Shown: positions 35,266 through 44,398 of the stretch, piece by piece
Numbering within the stretch: position 1 is the stretch's first letter
Layout: each line of letters opens with the position of its first letter
DNA from: Lachnoclostridium sp.
GTDB taxonomy: Bacteria; Bacillota; Clostridia; Lachnospirales; Lachnospiraceae
Assembly: GCA_021770065.1 (NCBI GenBank)
Contig: JAETRR010000006.1
Location: 1 to 64,000 of the forward strand
Direction: 5' to 3'
Length of the DNA stretch: 64,000 nucleotides
Translations under genes and position numbers: made by a program
Notes under the pieces: model-generated
Seen by the model: the letters and a program-made list of their open reading frames with translations, nothing else
Told to the model about the DNA's origin: nothing
Databases searched by the model: none

Positions 35266-37046
35266 AAAAGAACTTTCTCATGCGTTTCCGCAGTATCCGG
35301 ACATCGATTATATTTTCCTTTGCGGTACTTATTGTGTTTGCCCTTATGATTTTCCTGGTACTGTCCCTGCGGTTTACCAGAGAGACGGTACTGGAGAATT
35401 CTACGGAATACACTTCTCAGCTGATCGGGCAGGTAAACAATGATATTGACTCTTATATCGGCTATCTGGAGAATATATCCCTGATTGTGGCGGGCAATTC
35501 CGATGTGCGCGATTATCTGTCGGGACAGACATTTCCGGAAGAGCGGCAGCAGGAGCTGAGGGAACGGATTGCGGGAGTGTTTAAGACCATTACAGATATC
35601 CGGAACGATATTGTCAATATCGCGCTTCTGCCCAGGAAGGGCGAGCCTCTTATCAACAGGGGGAGCGCCAGGCTGAATCCTTATATCCGCATTTCAGAGC
35701 TGCCCTGGTACCAGGAAGCGGAAGCGGCGGGAGGAAATACGGTAGTTTCTTCTTCCCATGTGCAGAATGCCATACACGGAAGCTATGACTGGGTTGTAAC
35801 TTTAAGCCGCAATATATCCAAGCCGGAGGAGCCGGAAGGAGGCGGCGTGTTTTTCGTAGATCTGAATTACAGTTCCATCAGTGATCTGTGTGAGCGGCTC
35901 AGCCTTGGCAATAAAGGCTACATTTATATACTGGATCGGAACGGAGGGATCATATATCATCCCCAGCAGCAGCTTATCTACAGCGGCATGAAGCAGGAGA
36001 TGATTTCCCAGGTAATGGAAGCCGGGGAGCCTTCCTTTGTAACGGATGACGGCCGGCTCTACACCATTTCCAGATCTGAACGGACGGGGTGGATTGTTGT
36101 GGGCGTGTCCATGGTATCGGAGCTGATGCACAGGGCAGATGCCGCCAGGAAAATTTATCTCGTTATTGCCCTGGTTCTTTTTATGGCTGCCCTGGCTCTT
36201 GCCTATCTGCTGTCCGATGAGATTACAAAGCCGATCAAAGCCCTGGAAAAGTCCATGAAAGAGGTGGAACGGGGAAACTTTGACCATGCGGCGCTGGCAG
36301 TCCGTGAAGAGAATGAGATCGGGCACTTAAGCCGGAATTTCAATATGATGACAGACAAAATACAGAACCTTATAGAACAGAGAGACCGGGAGCAGCAGAT
36401 AAAGCGGAAGTCGGAACTTAAAGCCCTCCAGTCCCAGATTAACCCTCATTTTCTTTACAACACGCTGGACTCCATTATCTGGATGGCGGAATGGGGGAAA
36501 AACCAGGAGGTAGTGCGTATGACGTCTTCCCTGGCAAAGCTTCTGCGCCGCAGTATCAGCAACGAACAGGAGGCGGTAACCGTTGCGGAGGAGACAGAAT
36601 ATACAAAGACTTACCTGACTATTCAGAAAATGCGCTATAAGGACAAACTGGAGTATGAGATCCTGGTGGATCCGGAGGTAATGCAGGAGAAAGTTATTAA
36701 ACTGATTTTACAGCCTCTGGTGGAAAATGCTATTTACCATGGAATCAAGTATAAAGAAGGGAAGGGAATGATCCGCATCCGGGGCTTCCGGCAGGGGGAA
36801 TGCCTGATTCTTATAGTTCAAGACGACGGAAAGGGAATGGAAGCGGATATCCTGGCCCATATTTTTGAAAAACATACCAGGGATACACGTTCGAACGGAG
36901 TAGGGCTTAACAATGTGAATGAGAGGATTCAGCTTTACTATGGGGAGGATTACGGCATCAGCTTTAAAAGCAGTCCGGGAAAAGGGACGGAAGCAATTAT
37001 AACGCTTCCCTTTGGAAGGAAGGAGGGAAGTGATGGGGAGTTATAA
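35262..37046 (+). CDS. YesM-type sensor histidine kinase
   Basis: 594 residues. Spans near 15-37 and 296-316 flank an extracellular Cache-like sensor. HAMP follows at about 316-370. The histidine kinase box (QSQINPHFLYNTLDS) has His at 396. ATPase motifs include PLVENAIYHG (N box), QDDGKGM (G1) and GVGLNNVNER (G2). All key residues are present. The order regulator-kinase-binding protein suggests the kinase reads the next gene product's ligand state. Confidence 0.92.
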   Translation: MKKNFLMRFRSIRTSIIFSFAVLIVFALMIFLVLSLRFTRETVLENSTEYTSQLIGQVNNDIDSYIGYLENISLIVAGNSDVRDYLSGQTFPEERQQELRERIAGVFKTITDIRNDIVNIALLPRKGEPLINRGSARLNPYIRISELPWYQEAEAAGGNTVVSSSHVQNAIHGSYDWVVTLSRNISKPEEPEGGGVFFVDLNYSSISDLCERLSLGNKGYIYILDRNGGIIYHPQQQLIYSGMKQEMISQVMEAGEPSFVTDDGRLYTISRSERTGWIVVGVSMVSELMHRADAARKIYLVIALVLFMAALALAYLLSDEITKPIKALEKSMKEVERGNFDHAALAVREENEIGHLSRNFNMMTDKIQNLIEQRDREQQIKRKSELKALQSQINPHFLYNTLDSIIWMAEWGKNQEVVRMTSSLAKLLRRSISNEQEAVTVAEETEYTKTYLTIQKMRYKDKLEYEILVDPEVMQEKVIKLILQPLVENAIYHGIKYKEGKGMIRIRGFRQGECLILIVQDDGKGMEADILAHIFEKHTRDTRSNGVGLNNVNERIQLYYGEDYGISFKSSPGKGTEAIITLPFGRKEGSDGEL

Positions 37047-38034
37047 AAGAAGAGTTCTGACTGCCGGTATTCTGCTTGGTGCGGCGGCGGTTCTGGGGCT
37101 CTGGTACTGGCAGAGCCACAGAGAAAGCTCCAGGCCCCTAAAAATAGTGCTGATTCAGAAGGCGGTAGACGATACAGACTTCTGGACCAGTATCTATGAA
37201 GGCGGGCAGATGGCGGCGAATGAGCTGGGCGCAGAGCTGACTGTCATGGGGCCCCGGCGTGAGAGTGAAACAGAGCTTCAGCATCAGATGATACTGGAAG
37301 CGATTGAGGAAAAGCCGGATGCCATTGCCCTGACACCCAGCAGCTTTGAGGAAACCATACCCTATGCGGAGCAGATCGAAGCGGCAGGGATCACCCTGGT
37401 GCTGATGGATTCCACTATGAAGAAGGATATGGGGAAATCGCTGATTGCAACGGACAATTACGCGGCGGGATATAAAATGGGCTTTTATATGAAGCAGTTT
37501 GTGGATGCGGATACGGTAATCGGAGTTGTGGGGCATGTAAAGGGGACTTCCACGGCAACGGAGCGTGAGCGCGGGTTCAGGGCAGGGCTGGGAGATGCGC
37601 AGGAACAGATTGCCGAGGTGGTATTCTGCGATTCCTCTGCGGAGAAAGCATATGAGCTTACCTGTGAACTTATGAAAACATATCCGGATATGAATTTGAT
37701 TGTGGGGCTTAATGAATATTCGGCTGTGGGCGCAGCCCTTGCGGTGAAGGAACTGGGGCGTTCCGCGGACTGCCACATGGCGGGCTTCGACAGCTCCTTT
37801 GAGGAAATCCAGCTTCTGGAGGAAGGGGTTTTCGATGCCATCGTGATTCAGAAGCCGTTTAATATGGGCTATCTGGGAATTGAGACGGCCGTGAAAGCCG
37901 CCCAGGGAAAAGAGGTAGAGCCGTATGTGGATTCGGGATCGGAGCTGATTACAAAGGAAAATATGTACACGGAAGAAAATCAGAAATTATTATTTCCGTT
38001 CTTCGGAAAACGTAAAGGGGCTGCCGCAAAATAA
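37033..38034 (+). CDS. Membrane-anchored periplasmic-binding-protein-like sugar sensor
   Basis: 333 residues of the type 1 periplasmic binding protein family (ribose/galactose type). The N-terminal span (about 8-25) lacks a lipobox Cys, so the protein is probably membrane-anchored. Ligand-domain landmarks are KIVLIQKAVDDTDFW near 35, IATDNYAAGYKMG near 138-150 and MAGFDSS near 247. Start at 37033 has AGGAGGG six bases upstream and overlaps the kinase by 14 bases. It is likely the extracellular ligand-sensing partner of the YesM-type kinase rather than a transporter subunit. Confidence 0.82.
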   Translation: MGSYKRRVLTAGILLGAAAVLGLWYWQSHRESSRPLKIVLIQKAVDDTDFWTSIYEGGQMAANELGAELTVMGPRRESETELQHQMILEAIEEKPDAIALTPSSFEETIPYAEQIEAAGITLVLMDSTMKKDMGKSLIATDNYAAGYKMGFYMKQFVDADTVIGVVGHVKGTSTATERERGFRAGLGDAQEQIAEVVFCDSSAEKAYELTCELMKTYPDMNLIVGLNEYSAVGAALAVKELGRSADCHMAGFDSSFEEIQLLEEGVFDAIVIQKPFNMGYLGIETAVKAAQGKEVEPYVDSGSELITKENMYTEENQKLLFPFFGKRKGAAAK

Positions 38035-38044
38035 GGCAGCCCTT
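38015..38044 (+). terminator. Hairpin across the stop codon, weak terminator
   Basis: GGGCTGCC (38018-38025) pairs with GGCAGCCC (38035-38042). The TAA stop lies in the loop. T-run is interrupted. Between convergent genes. Confidence 0.5.
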
Positions 38045-38079
38045 CTGCTGCTTTTGACAGGAAAAGAGAAAAGCCTTTA

Positions 38080-38970
38080 TCACTTCTTTTTGAATTGTCC
38101 GTGTGTTTTCCGGTAAAGGCCCGGCGGGACGCCCCGGGCTTCTTTGAATAATTTCCCAAAATAGGCGCTGTTGGAGAAGCCTGTCTGAAGGGCGATGTCC
38201 AGGACAGAGGCATCCGTGGTGCGCAGCAGGCGCTCGGCCGATTCAATACGGTAATCAAGGAGATATTCAAAGGGCGTCCGGTGAATGCTGCTGCGAAAGC
38301 AGCGCAGACACTCGCTCTTGCTGACGGAGGCGGAACGGGCAATGTCCTCAAGCGAGAGCTTTTCCCGGTAATTCTGCTGAATAAAGGCAATCATGGTCTG
38401 GATGCGGTCCTGAGAGACGCCTTTGACAGAGCCGGAAGGCACTTCTGTATTCTGAAGCTCTTCAAGGAGAAGAAGCCAGATCTCGGAAAATATGTTCCGC
38501 GTCTGGAATTCTGTGTTCTCCTTCTTCTGAAGCAGGGCGGCACGGCGCAGAAGTTCCAGGAGCTTCTTCTGGCATGCGTCTGTTCCGCGGAATTCCAGAA
38601 GCTCCAGGTGCTTATTCTGGAGGACCGGTTCCAGATATTTTGTAGAAAATATGCTTTTAAAATGGCCGCCCAGAAAGGCGGGATGGAAAAGGTGGGAATC
38701 TACAATACAGGGCTGGCCTTCCTCAGAAGAAGCCAGGGTGCAGAGAATATTGGTATTAATAAAAAAAGCTTCACCTTTCTTAAAGACACAGCTTTGATTG
38801 GCTGTGGTAAATACGGCAGTGCCGCTTACAATATAATTAAATTCCAGTTCCTCATGCCAGTGCCAGGGAACCCTGGTATCTGCCAGGTTTATATGGTGGA
38901 AGGCGTAAGGATATTCGGTTGTCAGACCTTCGATCTCTTCGGATTGATTTTCCCGGATTCGGATTTTCAC
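38080..38970 (-). CDS. AraC-family transcriptional regulator 1
   Basis: 296 residues, minus strand. N-terminal cupin (HWHEELEFNYIVSG near 37-50) for ligand binding; C-terminal two helix-turn-helix motifs (LSLEDIARSASVSKSECLRCF and VLDIALQTGFSNSAYFGKLFKEARG near 205-285). It is divergent from the small genes and ABC operon that begin at about 39058, so it probably controls them or the sugar locus as a whole. Confidence 0.88.
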   Translation of the reverse strand: MKIRIRENQSEEIEGLTTEYPYAFHHINLADTRVPWHWHEELEFNYIVSGTAVFTTANQSCVFKKGEAFFINTNILCTLASSEEGQPCIVDSHLFHPAFLGGHFKSIFSTKYLEPVLQNKHLELLEFRGTDACQKKLLELLRRAALLQKKENTEFQTRNIFSEIWLLLLEELQNTEVPSGSVKGVSQDRIQTMIAFIQQNYREKLSLEDIARSASVSKSECLRCFRSSIHRTPFEYLLDYRIESAERLLRTTDASVLDIALQTGFSNSAYFGKLFKEARGVPPGLYRKTHGQFKKK

Positions 38971-39057
38971 AGCTGCTCCTATTTTAATAAAAAATGGGTT
39001 AATTTGGCGATATACTTATATTTTATTGCGATATTTATATAGTTTATATGTAAATTT

Positions 39058-39288
39058 GTGATTATAATTATAGTAAAGAAAGGGGAAGAAGTAAAGGGGG
39101 AATTCACAATTTTCTTTGAAACCTTTGAGAAGCTGAAACAGTTTGCAGCCCAGAACCCGGAGAAACTGGAGGAATTGACGGAAGAGGGGCTCGCATATTG
39201 GATGAACAGAAAAAGCGAGGTGAAACGGGATGACAGTAATGATAATAGCGGGAGTTTTCTTGTGCACGATGGGCCTTTGTGTGTTTGA
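39058..39288 (+). CDS. Small hypothetical protein, start uncertain
   Basis: Up to 76 residues, if the GTG at 39058 is used. A TATAAT box at 39063-39068 overlaps that start, and AAGGGGG occurs at about 39095, so translation probably begins later, near residue 15-22, possibly at a non-standard codon. The central part (ETFEKLKQFAAQNPEKLEEL) is a charged helix. No family recognised. It overlaps the next tiny ORF. Confidence 0.35.
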   Translation: MIIIIVKKGEEVKGEFTIFFETFEKLKQFAAQNPEKLEELTEEGLAYWMNRKSEVKRDDSNDNSGSFLVHDGPLCV

Positions 39289-39307
39289 GGAGCGGCTTTC
39301 CAGGTAA
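39230..39307 (+). CDS. 25-residue membrane microprotein candidate
   Basis: ATG at 39230 gives 25 residues: a hydrophobic VMIIAGVFLCTMGLCVF core and a charged EERLSR tail. GAGG lies about eight bases upstream. Composition is that of a one-span small membrane protein. It overlaps the preceding small ORF in another frame, suggesting coupled translation, and is followed by a terminator. Too short for family assignment. Confidence 0.4.
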   Translation: MTVMIIAGVFLCTMGLCVFEERLSR

Positions 39308-39355
39308 AAGCTGCTGGTAAAAAGTCTCTAAAAATGAAATAGTTATATAGAAAAT

Positions 39356-39396
39356 AGTCACAAATCTTGTATTTCTATGGTTTGTGACTGTTTTTT
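39356..39396 (+). terminator. Rho-independent terminator after small ORFs
   Basis: AGTCACAAA (39356-39364) pairs with TTTGTGACT (39381-39389), then G and six T. Ends the short unit before the ABC operon promoter. Confidence 0.75.
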
Positions 39397-39431
39397 CGTA
39401 AAATATTTACCTTTTCCAAGAGGATTTTCTA

Positions 39432-39460
39432 TTACTTTATTCATAATTTGGACATATAAT
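39432..39460 (+). promoter_or_regulatory. Promoter of sugar ABC operon
   Basis: TTACTT, 17-base spacer, TATAAT, 70 bases before the permease start. The -10 is perfect, the -35 is weak, which fits a promoter needing an AraC or YesN-type activator. Confidence 0.55.
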
Positions 39461-39529
39461 AGACATAAATTCAACGGATAGACAAGGCGCCTTTGACGCC
39501 TTTTCGACGGGTGTATTGGAGGGAAAAAG

Positions 39530-40531
39530 GTGGAAAAAATTAAACAAAATGCAATCGTGAAAAAGATTGGGTTTAACCGGGTGGTGCTGTTGTGTGTTAT
39601 GGTGCTGCTGTATCTTCTGTTTGCGCTCATTACACCGATGGTCAAGGCAAATGCAAGCTTTGTGAGCTATGCGCGTATGGTCAGCGCTCTGAAGTATGCA
39701 TATTTCCTGGGATTTTTATCTCTGGGAGTTACCTTCGTGATTGCCACCGGCGGAATTGACTTTTCGATTGGACCGGTAATGTTCTGCGCAGCTTTGATAT
39801 CGGGATATCTTCTGACAGCGAAGGGATGGCCTCTGGCGCTTTGCCTGCTGGTATGTATCCTGGTGGGAACGGCATTCGGAATTCTCAACGGAGTTCTGGT
39901 GGCTTACGCGGGACTGCCGTCTTTCATTACATCTATGGCGAGTATGATGCTTGCCAAGGGTATCGGTTCCGTGTGTACCAAGACCCAGTCAGTGAGCTGG
40001 CCTCAGCTGGCGGATGCCAACGGCTGGTACCGCAACCTGGTAGGGATTAAGATGGGCAGCGGGGAATTCCCGACCGGACTTGTTCTTTTGATTCTGGGAG
40101 CCGTCATCTGTGCGATTATTCTGAATAAGACCATGGCAGGGCGCTATATTCTTTCCATCGGAAGCAACCGGGAAGCGGTGCGCCTCTCCGGTGTAAATAC
40201 AAAGAGATGGGAGACCCTGGCATATATCATCTGCGGCACCCTGGCCGGAATGGCAGCCATCTTCTATGTGGCAAAGAATACCACCGTTCTTCCGGGCCTG
40301 GGCGATGCTTTCAACAACGAAGCCATTGCCGGCTGTGTAATGGGGGGCACCTCCATGACCGGCGGCGTTGCATCTATCGGAGGAACCTTGATCGGCGTGC
40401 TGATCATTGCACTTCTGCAGGAAGGCATCCTGGCCATGGGCTTCCAGATTCATTATCAGTATATTATCACCGGATTGATTGTTCTGGTAGTAGTATGGGC
40501 TGACCTGCGCAGCAGACGCAGACGCAATTAA
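39530..40531 (+). CDS. Sugar ABC transporter permease 1 (RbsC/MglC-type)
   Basis: 333 residues, about nine to ten spans. Family motifs: LGVTFVIATGGIDFSIG near 62-78, RYILSIGSNREAVRLSGVNTKRW near 205-227 and GGTSMTGGVASIGGT near 270-285. Begins with GTG; GGAGGG lies seven bases upstream. First gene of a permease-ATPase-permease-binding-protein operon, which implies a heterodimeric channel with the second permease. Confidence 0.9.
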   Translation: MEKIKQNAIVKKIGFNRVVLLCVMVLLYLLFALITPMVKANASFVSYARMVSALKYAYFLGFLSLGVTFVIATGGIDFSIGPVMFCAALISGYLLTAKGWPLALCLLVCILVGTAFGILNGVLVAYAGLPSFITSMASMMLAKGIGSVCTKTQSVSWPQLADANGWYRNLVGIKMGSGEFPTGLVLLILGAVICAIILNKTMAGRYILSIGSNREAVRLSGVNTKRWETLAYIICGTLAGMAAIFYVAKNTTVLPGLGDAFNNEAIAGCVMGGTSMTGGVASIGGTLIGVLIIALLQEGILAMGFQIHYQYIITGLIVLVVVWADLRSRRRRN

Positions 40532-40552
40532 GCGGAAGGGGGAAGATAAGAA

Positions 40553-42046
40553 ATGGGCGACGTTATTTTAACCATGAAAGGCATTGACAAATCGTTCCCC
40601 GGCGTACATGCGCTGGATCACGTAGACCTGGAGGTCAGAAAGGGTGAAGTCCACGCACTGATGGGCGAGAACGGTGCCGGAAAATCCACCTTGATGAAGG
40701 TTCTGACAGGTATCTATTCCAAGGATGAAGGTACGATTACATATGAGGGAAAAGAAGTAGAATTTTCCAATCCGAGAGCAGCCCAGGATGCGGGTATTGT
40801 GATTGTTCATCAGGAGCTGAATATGCTGGGACACCTGACGGTGGCACAGAACATCTTCATCGGCCGTGAGATTATGAACGGTAAGCTGATTGATGATAAG
40901 AAGATGAATGAGGAGGCCGCAAAGCTGTTTGACCAGCTTGGCATTGACATTGACCCCAAGGAGACAATGAGCCGCCTGACTGTTGGAAAGCAGCAGATGT
41001 GTGAGATTGCAAAGGCTATCTCCCATGAGGCCAAAGTTATTATCTTTGACGAACCCTCTGCCGCACTGACAGAGGCAGAGATTGAGGAGCTGTTTAAGAT
41101 TATCCGGGATCTGCGGGATAAGCAGATGGGGATTGTATATATTTCCCACCGTATGGATGAAATCAAGGTGATTACCGACAGGGTAACAGTCATGCGTGAC
41201 GGCGGCTACGTGGGAACTCTGATTACCAAGGACAGCACCAAGGACGACATCATCAACATGATGGTAGGCCGTGTTATCTATGAGGATCCCAAGACCGAAA
41301 GCGCGGTGGCAAAAGATGCGCCTGTGGTGCTTAAGGTAGAGCATCTGAATGCGGGCAGAATGGTCCGGGATGTAAGCTTTGAGCTGAGAAAAGGAGAGAT
41401 CCTGGGCTTCTCGGGACTTATGGGAGCCGGGCGGACGGAGACGGCCAGAGCGCTCTTCGGGGCAGATCCCAAGGAGAGCGGCGATATATACGTAAACGGC
41501 CAGAAGGTAGACATAAAGACGCCGCAGGATGCGGTAAAATGCGGAATCGGCTATCTTTCCGAGGACCGGAAACGCTATGGAATCGTAGTAGATAAGACCG
41601 TGGCGGAGAATTCTACCATGGCAAGCCTGGAAAGCTTTATGAAGGGCATGTTCATTGATAAGAAGAAAGAGAACCAGATAGCCCAGCAGTATGTGGAGAC
41701 TCTGAAGACAAAGACTCCCGGCGTGGATCAGCTTGTTGTGAACCTTTCCGGAGGAAATCAGCAGAAGGTGGTTATCGCCAAGTGGCTGGTCCGTAACTGT
41801 GACATCCTGATTTTTGACGAGCCTACCCGCGGTATTGACGTAGGAGCGAAGAGTGAAATCTATCAGCTGATGAATGAGCTGGTGGCGGAAGGAAAGTCCA
41901 TTATTATGATTTCCTCGGAGATGACGGAGATTCTGCGAATGAGTGACCGGATTGTGGTTATGTGCGAAGGCAGAAAAACCGGCGAGCTGGATATTGCGGA
42001 AGCCACGCAGGAGCGCATCATGCATGCGGCAACGCTTAGGGATTAG
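40553..42046 (+). CDS. Sugar ABC transporter ATP-binding protein (MglA/RbsA-type)
   Basis: 497 residues with two ABC domains in tandem. Domain 1 has Walker A GENGAGKST near 36-44, signature LTVGKQQ near 142 and Walker B VIIFDEPSAAL near 162. Domain 2 has a modified P-loop (GLMGAGRTETAR) usual for this subfamily, signature LSGGNQQK near 400 and DILIFDEPTRGID near 421. Cytoplasmic energy module for import of a mono- or oligosaccharide. Confidence 0.94.
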   Translation: MGDVILTMKGIDKSFPGVHALDHVDLEVRKGEVHALMGENGAGKSTLMKVLTGIYSKDEGTITYEGKEVEFSNPRAAQDAGIVIVHQELNMLGHLTVAQNIFIGREIMNGKLIDDKKMNEEAAKLFDQLGIDIDPKETMSRLTVGKQQMCEIAKAISHEAKVIIFDEPSAALTEAEIEELFKIIRDLRDKQMGIVYISHRMDEIKVITDRVTVMRDGGYVGTLITKDSTKDDIINMMVGRVIYEDPKTESAVAKDAPVVLKVEHLNAGRMVRDVSFELRKGEILGFSGLMGAGRTETARALFGADPKESGDIYVNGQKVDIKTPQDAVKCGIGYLSEDRKRYGIVVDKTVAENSTMASLESFMKGMFIDKKKENQIAQQYVETLKTKTPGVDQLVVNLSGGNQQKVVIAKWLVRNCDILIFDEPTRGIDVGAKSEIYQLMNELVAEGKSIIMISSEMTEILRMSDRIVVMCEGRKTGELDIAEATQERIMHAATLRD

Positions 42047-42059
42047 GGGGGATGAGACG

Positions 42060-43061
42060 ATGACAGACAAAAAACAGGGAAATGCTTTTACAAATAATCC
42101 GATTGTGAGAGCAATCGGAGTACAGAAAATCGTTGTCGTAATCGTGCTGATTGCCATGATCCTTTTCTTCAGCGCCATGAGCCCGGCTTTCCGGCAGTAT
42201 TCGACACTTCTGAGTATTATGGATTATACCTATTACCTGGCGTTCCTGGGGATAGGAGTTACTTTCTGCCTGATTACCGGCGGCGTGGATCTTTCCATCG
42301 GAACAGGAATGTTCTGTTATGCGCTGATTGGCGGTTATCTGATTAATTATGTACATACACCGGTTATTGTAGGAATTCTGGCGACCGTGGCATGCGGATT
42401 GATAGCAGGTACAATCAATGGACTGATTGTATCAAAAGGAGGCCATGCTCCCTTCCTTGCAACGCTGTGTATGATGATGATTTTAAGAGGCTTAGGCGCG
42501 CTTGTAACCGGCGGAGCCAGTATAACCTGGCCGGGAGCAACGGCTCCAAACGGCTGGACCCGTACACTGTTCAAGATGGATATGGGTGGAACGAAGGTTC
42601 CCTTAGGCTTTCTGTGGGTGCTGATTCTGGCGGTGGTCATGAGTATCTTTTTGAACAGAAGCAGACCGGGCCGTTATATTATCGCAATCGGAAGCAACAA
42701 AGAGGCAACCCGCCTGTCCGGCGTCAACGTAGCCGTATATCAGACGCTGGCCTATATTATCTCCGGTTTGTTTACAGGACTTGCCGCCCTGGCTTACAGC
42801 TCGGCTTTCCAGTCCATGACTCCCGGAGGAGGCGGCGGAATTGAGCTGAACGCTATCGGAGGAGCAATTATCGGCGGAACCTCCATGAGCGGCGGAGCCG
42901 GCACCATAGCCGGAACTATCCTGGGCGTGTTCATCATGTCCGTCCTGCAGACGGGACTGCCGCTGATTGGCATACAGGCCAATTTCCAGCAGATTATCAT
43001 TGGCATTGTTTTGATTGTAGCGGTTTATATTGACGTATTGAAGAACAAAAAACTTGCGTAG
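42060..43061 (+). CDS. Sugar ABC transporter permease 2
   Basis: 333 residues, about nine spans, homologous to permease 1. Motifs: GVTFCLITGGVDLSIGTGMF near 64-83, RYIIAIGSNKEATRLSGVNV near 207-226 and GGTSMSGGAGTIAGT near 277-291. The frame is open back into the ATPase gene, but ATG 42060 follows GGGGGGATGAG and begins a normal cytoplasmic N-terminus. Pairs with permease 1. Confidence 0.92.
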   Translation: MTDKKQGNAFTNNPIVRAIGVQKIVVVIVLIAMILFFSAMSPAFRQYSTLLSIMDYTYYLAFLGIGVTFCLITGGVDLSIGTGMFCYALIGGYLINYVHTPVIVGILATVACGLIAGTINGLIVSKGGHAPFLATLCMMMILRGLGALVTGGASITWPGATAPNGWTRTLFKMDMGGTKVPLGFLWVLILAVVMSIFLNRSRPGRYIIAIGSNKEATRLSGVNVAVYQTLAYIISGLFTGLAALAYSSAFQSMTPGGGGGIELNAIGGAIIGGTSMSGGAGTIAGTILGVFIMSVLQTGLPLIGIQANFQQIIIGIVLIVAVYIDVLKNKKLA

Positions 43062-43131
43062 GTGTTTACTGCATAAGCAGTTTACATAGAAATGCTCCAA
43101 TAAGGAGAATAATAAAAGGAGGAACTTAAAC

Positions 43132-44283
43132 ATGAAAAAGAAAGTTTTGGCAGCATTGCTCTCCGCAGCAATGGTAGCAACCCTGTTAAGCGGCTGCGGC
43201 AGCAAGGCTGAGGAGCCTGCAGCACCGGCAGAGACAGAGGCACCGGCAGAGACCGAAGCACCGGCAGAAGCTGAGGAACCGGCAGAGGCACCTGCAGCAG
43301 ATGCAGGCAGCATGTCTTTTGAGATTGTTTCCAAAGGTCTGCAGCATCAGTACTGGCAGGCAGTGCTTCAGGGTGTAAACAACAAGGCTCAGGAGCTTGG
43401 CGTTACCGTCAACTTCGTCGGCCCGGACAGCGAGTCTAACATTGACCAGCAGGTACAGCAGCTTCAGAGTGCTCTGAATGCAAATCCGACTGCAATCGGA
43501 CTGGCAGCTCTTGATACCAATTCCGTTATGGATCTGCTTCAGCAGGCAAAGGACGGCGGAATCCCTGTTGTTGGATTTGACTCTGGTGTTCCGAATGCTC
43601 CGGAAGGATCCGTACTGGCTAACTGCGCAACCGACAACTATGCTGCAGGAGAGATGGCAGCTGAGAAGGTTTACGAGGCAGTTAAGGATCGTATCGACGG
43701 AACTGTACGTATCGGCGTTGTAGCACAGGATGCAACCTCTGAGTCCGTTGTAAACCGTGGTCTTGGTTTCATTGACAAATTTGCCGAGCTGGCAGTGGCT
43801 GACGGTCATACTGCTACCGTTATCGGAAACGACAGGTACATCTCTGATTCCAAGTGTGAGAAGACCGAAGGCGCTAACGTAGTACTTGATGTACGTGTTC
43901 CCGCACAGGTTACCTCTGAGCTTTCCGCAGCAGACGCTACCGCTCTGATGAACGAGTCTGATACCATTGCTATCTATGGTTCCAATGAGCACTCTGCAAA
44001 CGCAATCATTACCGCAAACGAGAACCTGAGCAAGTGCGGAACTGGCGAAGGCCAGATCGTTGCAGCAGGATTTGACTCTGGCGCAGCTCAGAAGCAGGCT
44101 GTAAAGGACGGCGTTCTTCTTGGTTCCATTACACAGGCTCCTGTAAAGATGGGCGAGATTCTTGTTGAGACTCTGTATGCAGCAGCTACAGGCGGCACCG
44201 TATCTGATACTGATACCGGATGCCAGTGGTATACCGCTGAGAACATTGATGATCCGGATATTGCTCCCAACCTTTATGACTAA
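43132..44283 (+). CDS. Sugar-binding lipoprotein of ABC transporter
   Basis: 383 residues. Lipoprotein signal with lipobox LLSGC (Cys22), then an Ala/Pro/Glu/Thr-rich repeat linker (about 25-60), then a type 1 periplasmic binding domain with WQAVLQGVNNKAQELG near 80 and VVGFDSG near 146. AAAGGAGG precedes the ATG. Followed at once by a strong terminator. Related to other LacI-type sugar binding lipoproteins; the ligand is not evident. Confidence 0.9.
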   Translation: MKKKVLAALLSAAMVATLLSGCGSKAEEPAAPAETEAPAETEAPAEAEEPAEAPAADAGSMSFEIVSKGLQHQYWQAVLQGVNNKAQELGVTVNFVGPDSESNIDQQVQQLQSALNANPTAIGLAALDTNSVMDLLQQAKDGGIPVVGFDSGVPNAPEGSVLANCATDNYAAGEMAAEKVYEAVKDRIDGTVRIGVVAQDATSESVVNRGLGFIDKFAELAVADGHTATVIGNDRYISDSKCEKTEGANVVLDVRVPAQVTSELSAADATALMNESDTIAIYGSNEHSANAIITANENLSKCGTGEGQIVAAGFDSGAAQKQAVKDGVLLGSITQAPVKMGEILVETLYAAATGGTVSDTDTGCQWYTAENIDDPDIAPNLYD

Positions 44284-44300
44284 TCTCTTGTTGTAAATAG

Positions 44301-44332
44301 AAAAAGGGCACACCACAAGGTGTGCCCTTTTT
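44301..44332 (+). terminator. Strong terminator after binding lipoprotein
   Basis: Perfect 14-bp stem (44301-44314 with 44319-44332), loop ACAA, ending in five T. Symmetric, so could act on both strands. Confidence 0.9.
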
Positions 44333-44398
44333 CAAAATAAAATATGACTGGAACAGGAAAATATATTACGGAACTGGAACTGGAATGGAGGCAGACAT

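Larger units (their letters stand above)
38971..39529. other. 559-base AT-rich interval with two small ORFs, terminator and promoter
   Basis: Between the AraC gene and the first permease. AT-rich on the left with a TATAAT at 39063-39068, then two small overlapping ORFs (39058-39288 and 39230-39307), a terminator at 39356-39396 and a promoter at 39432-39460. No RNA gene recognised. This looks like a separate short transcription unit followed by the ABC operon promoter. Confidence 0.6.

Noticed and set aside
40568-42178. Long minus-strand open frame (536 codons) opposite the ABC ATPase gene
   Set aside because: The plus strand encodes an unmistakable MglA/RbsA-type ATPase; the antisense translation has low-complexity His/Leu-rich composition and no family features.
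43200-43310. Short direct repeats of a GCACCGGCAGAGAC-like unit
   Set aside because: Explained by the Ala-Pro-Glu-Thr linker behind the lipobox of the sugar-binding lipoprotein.
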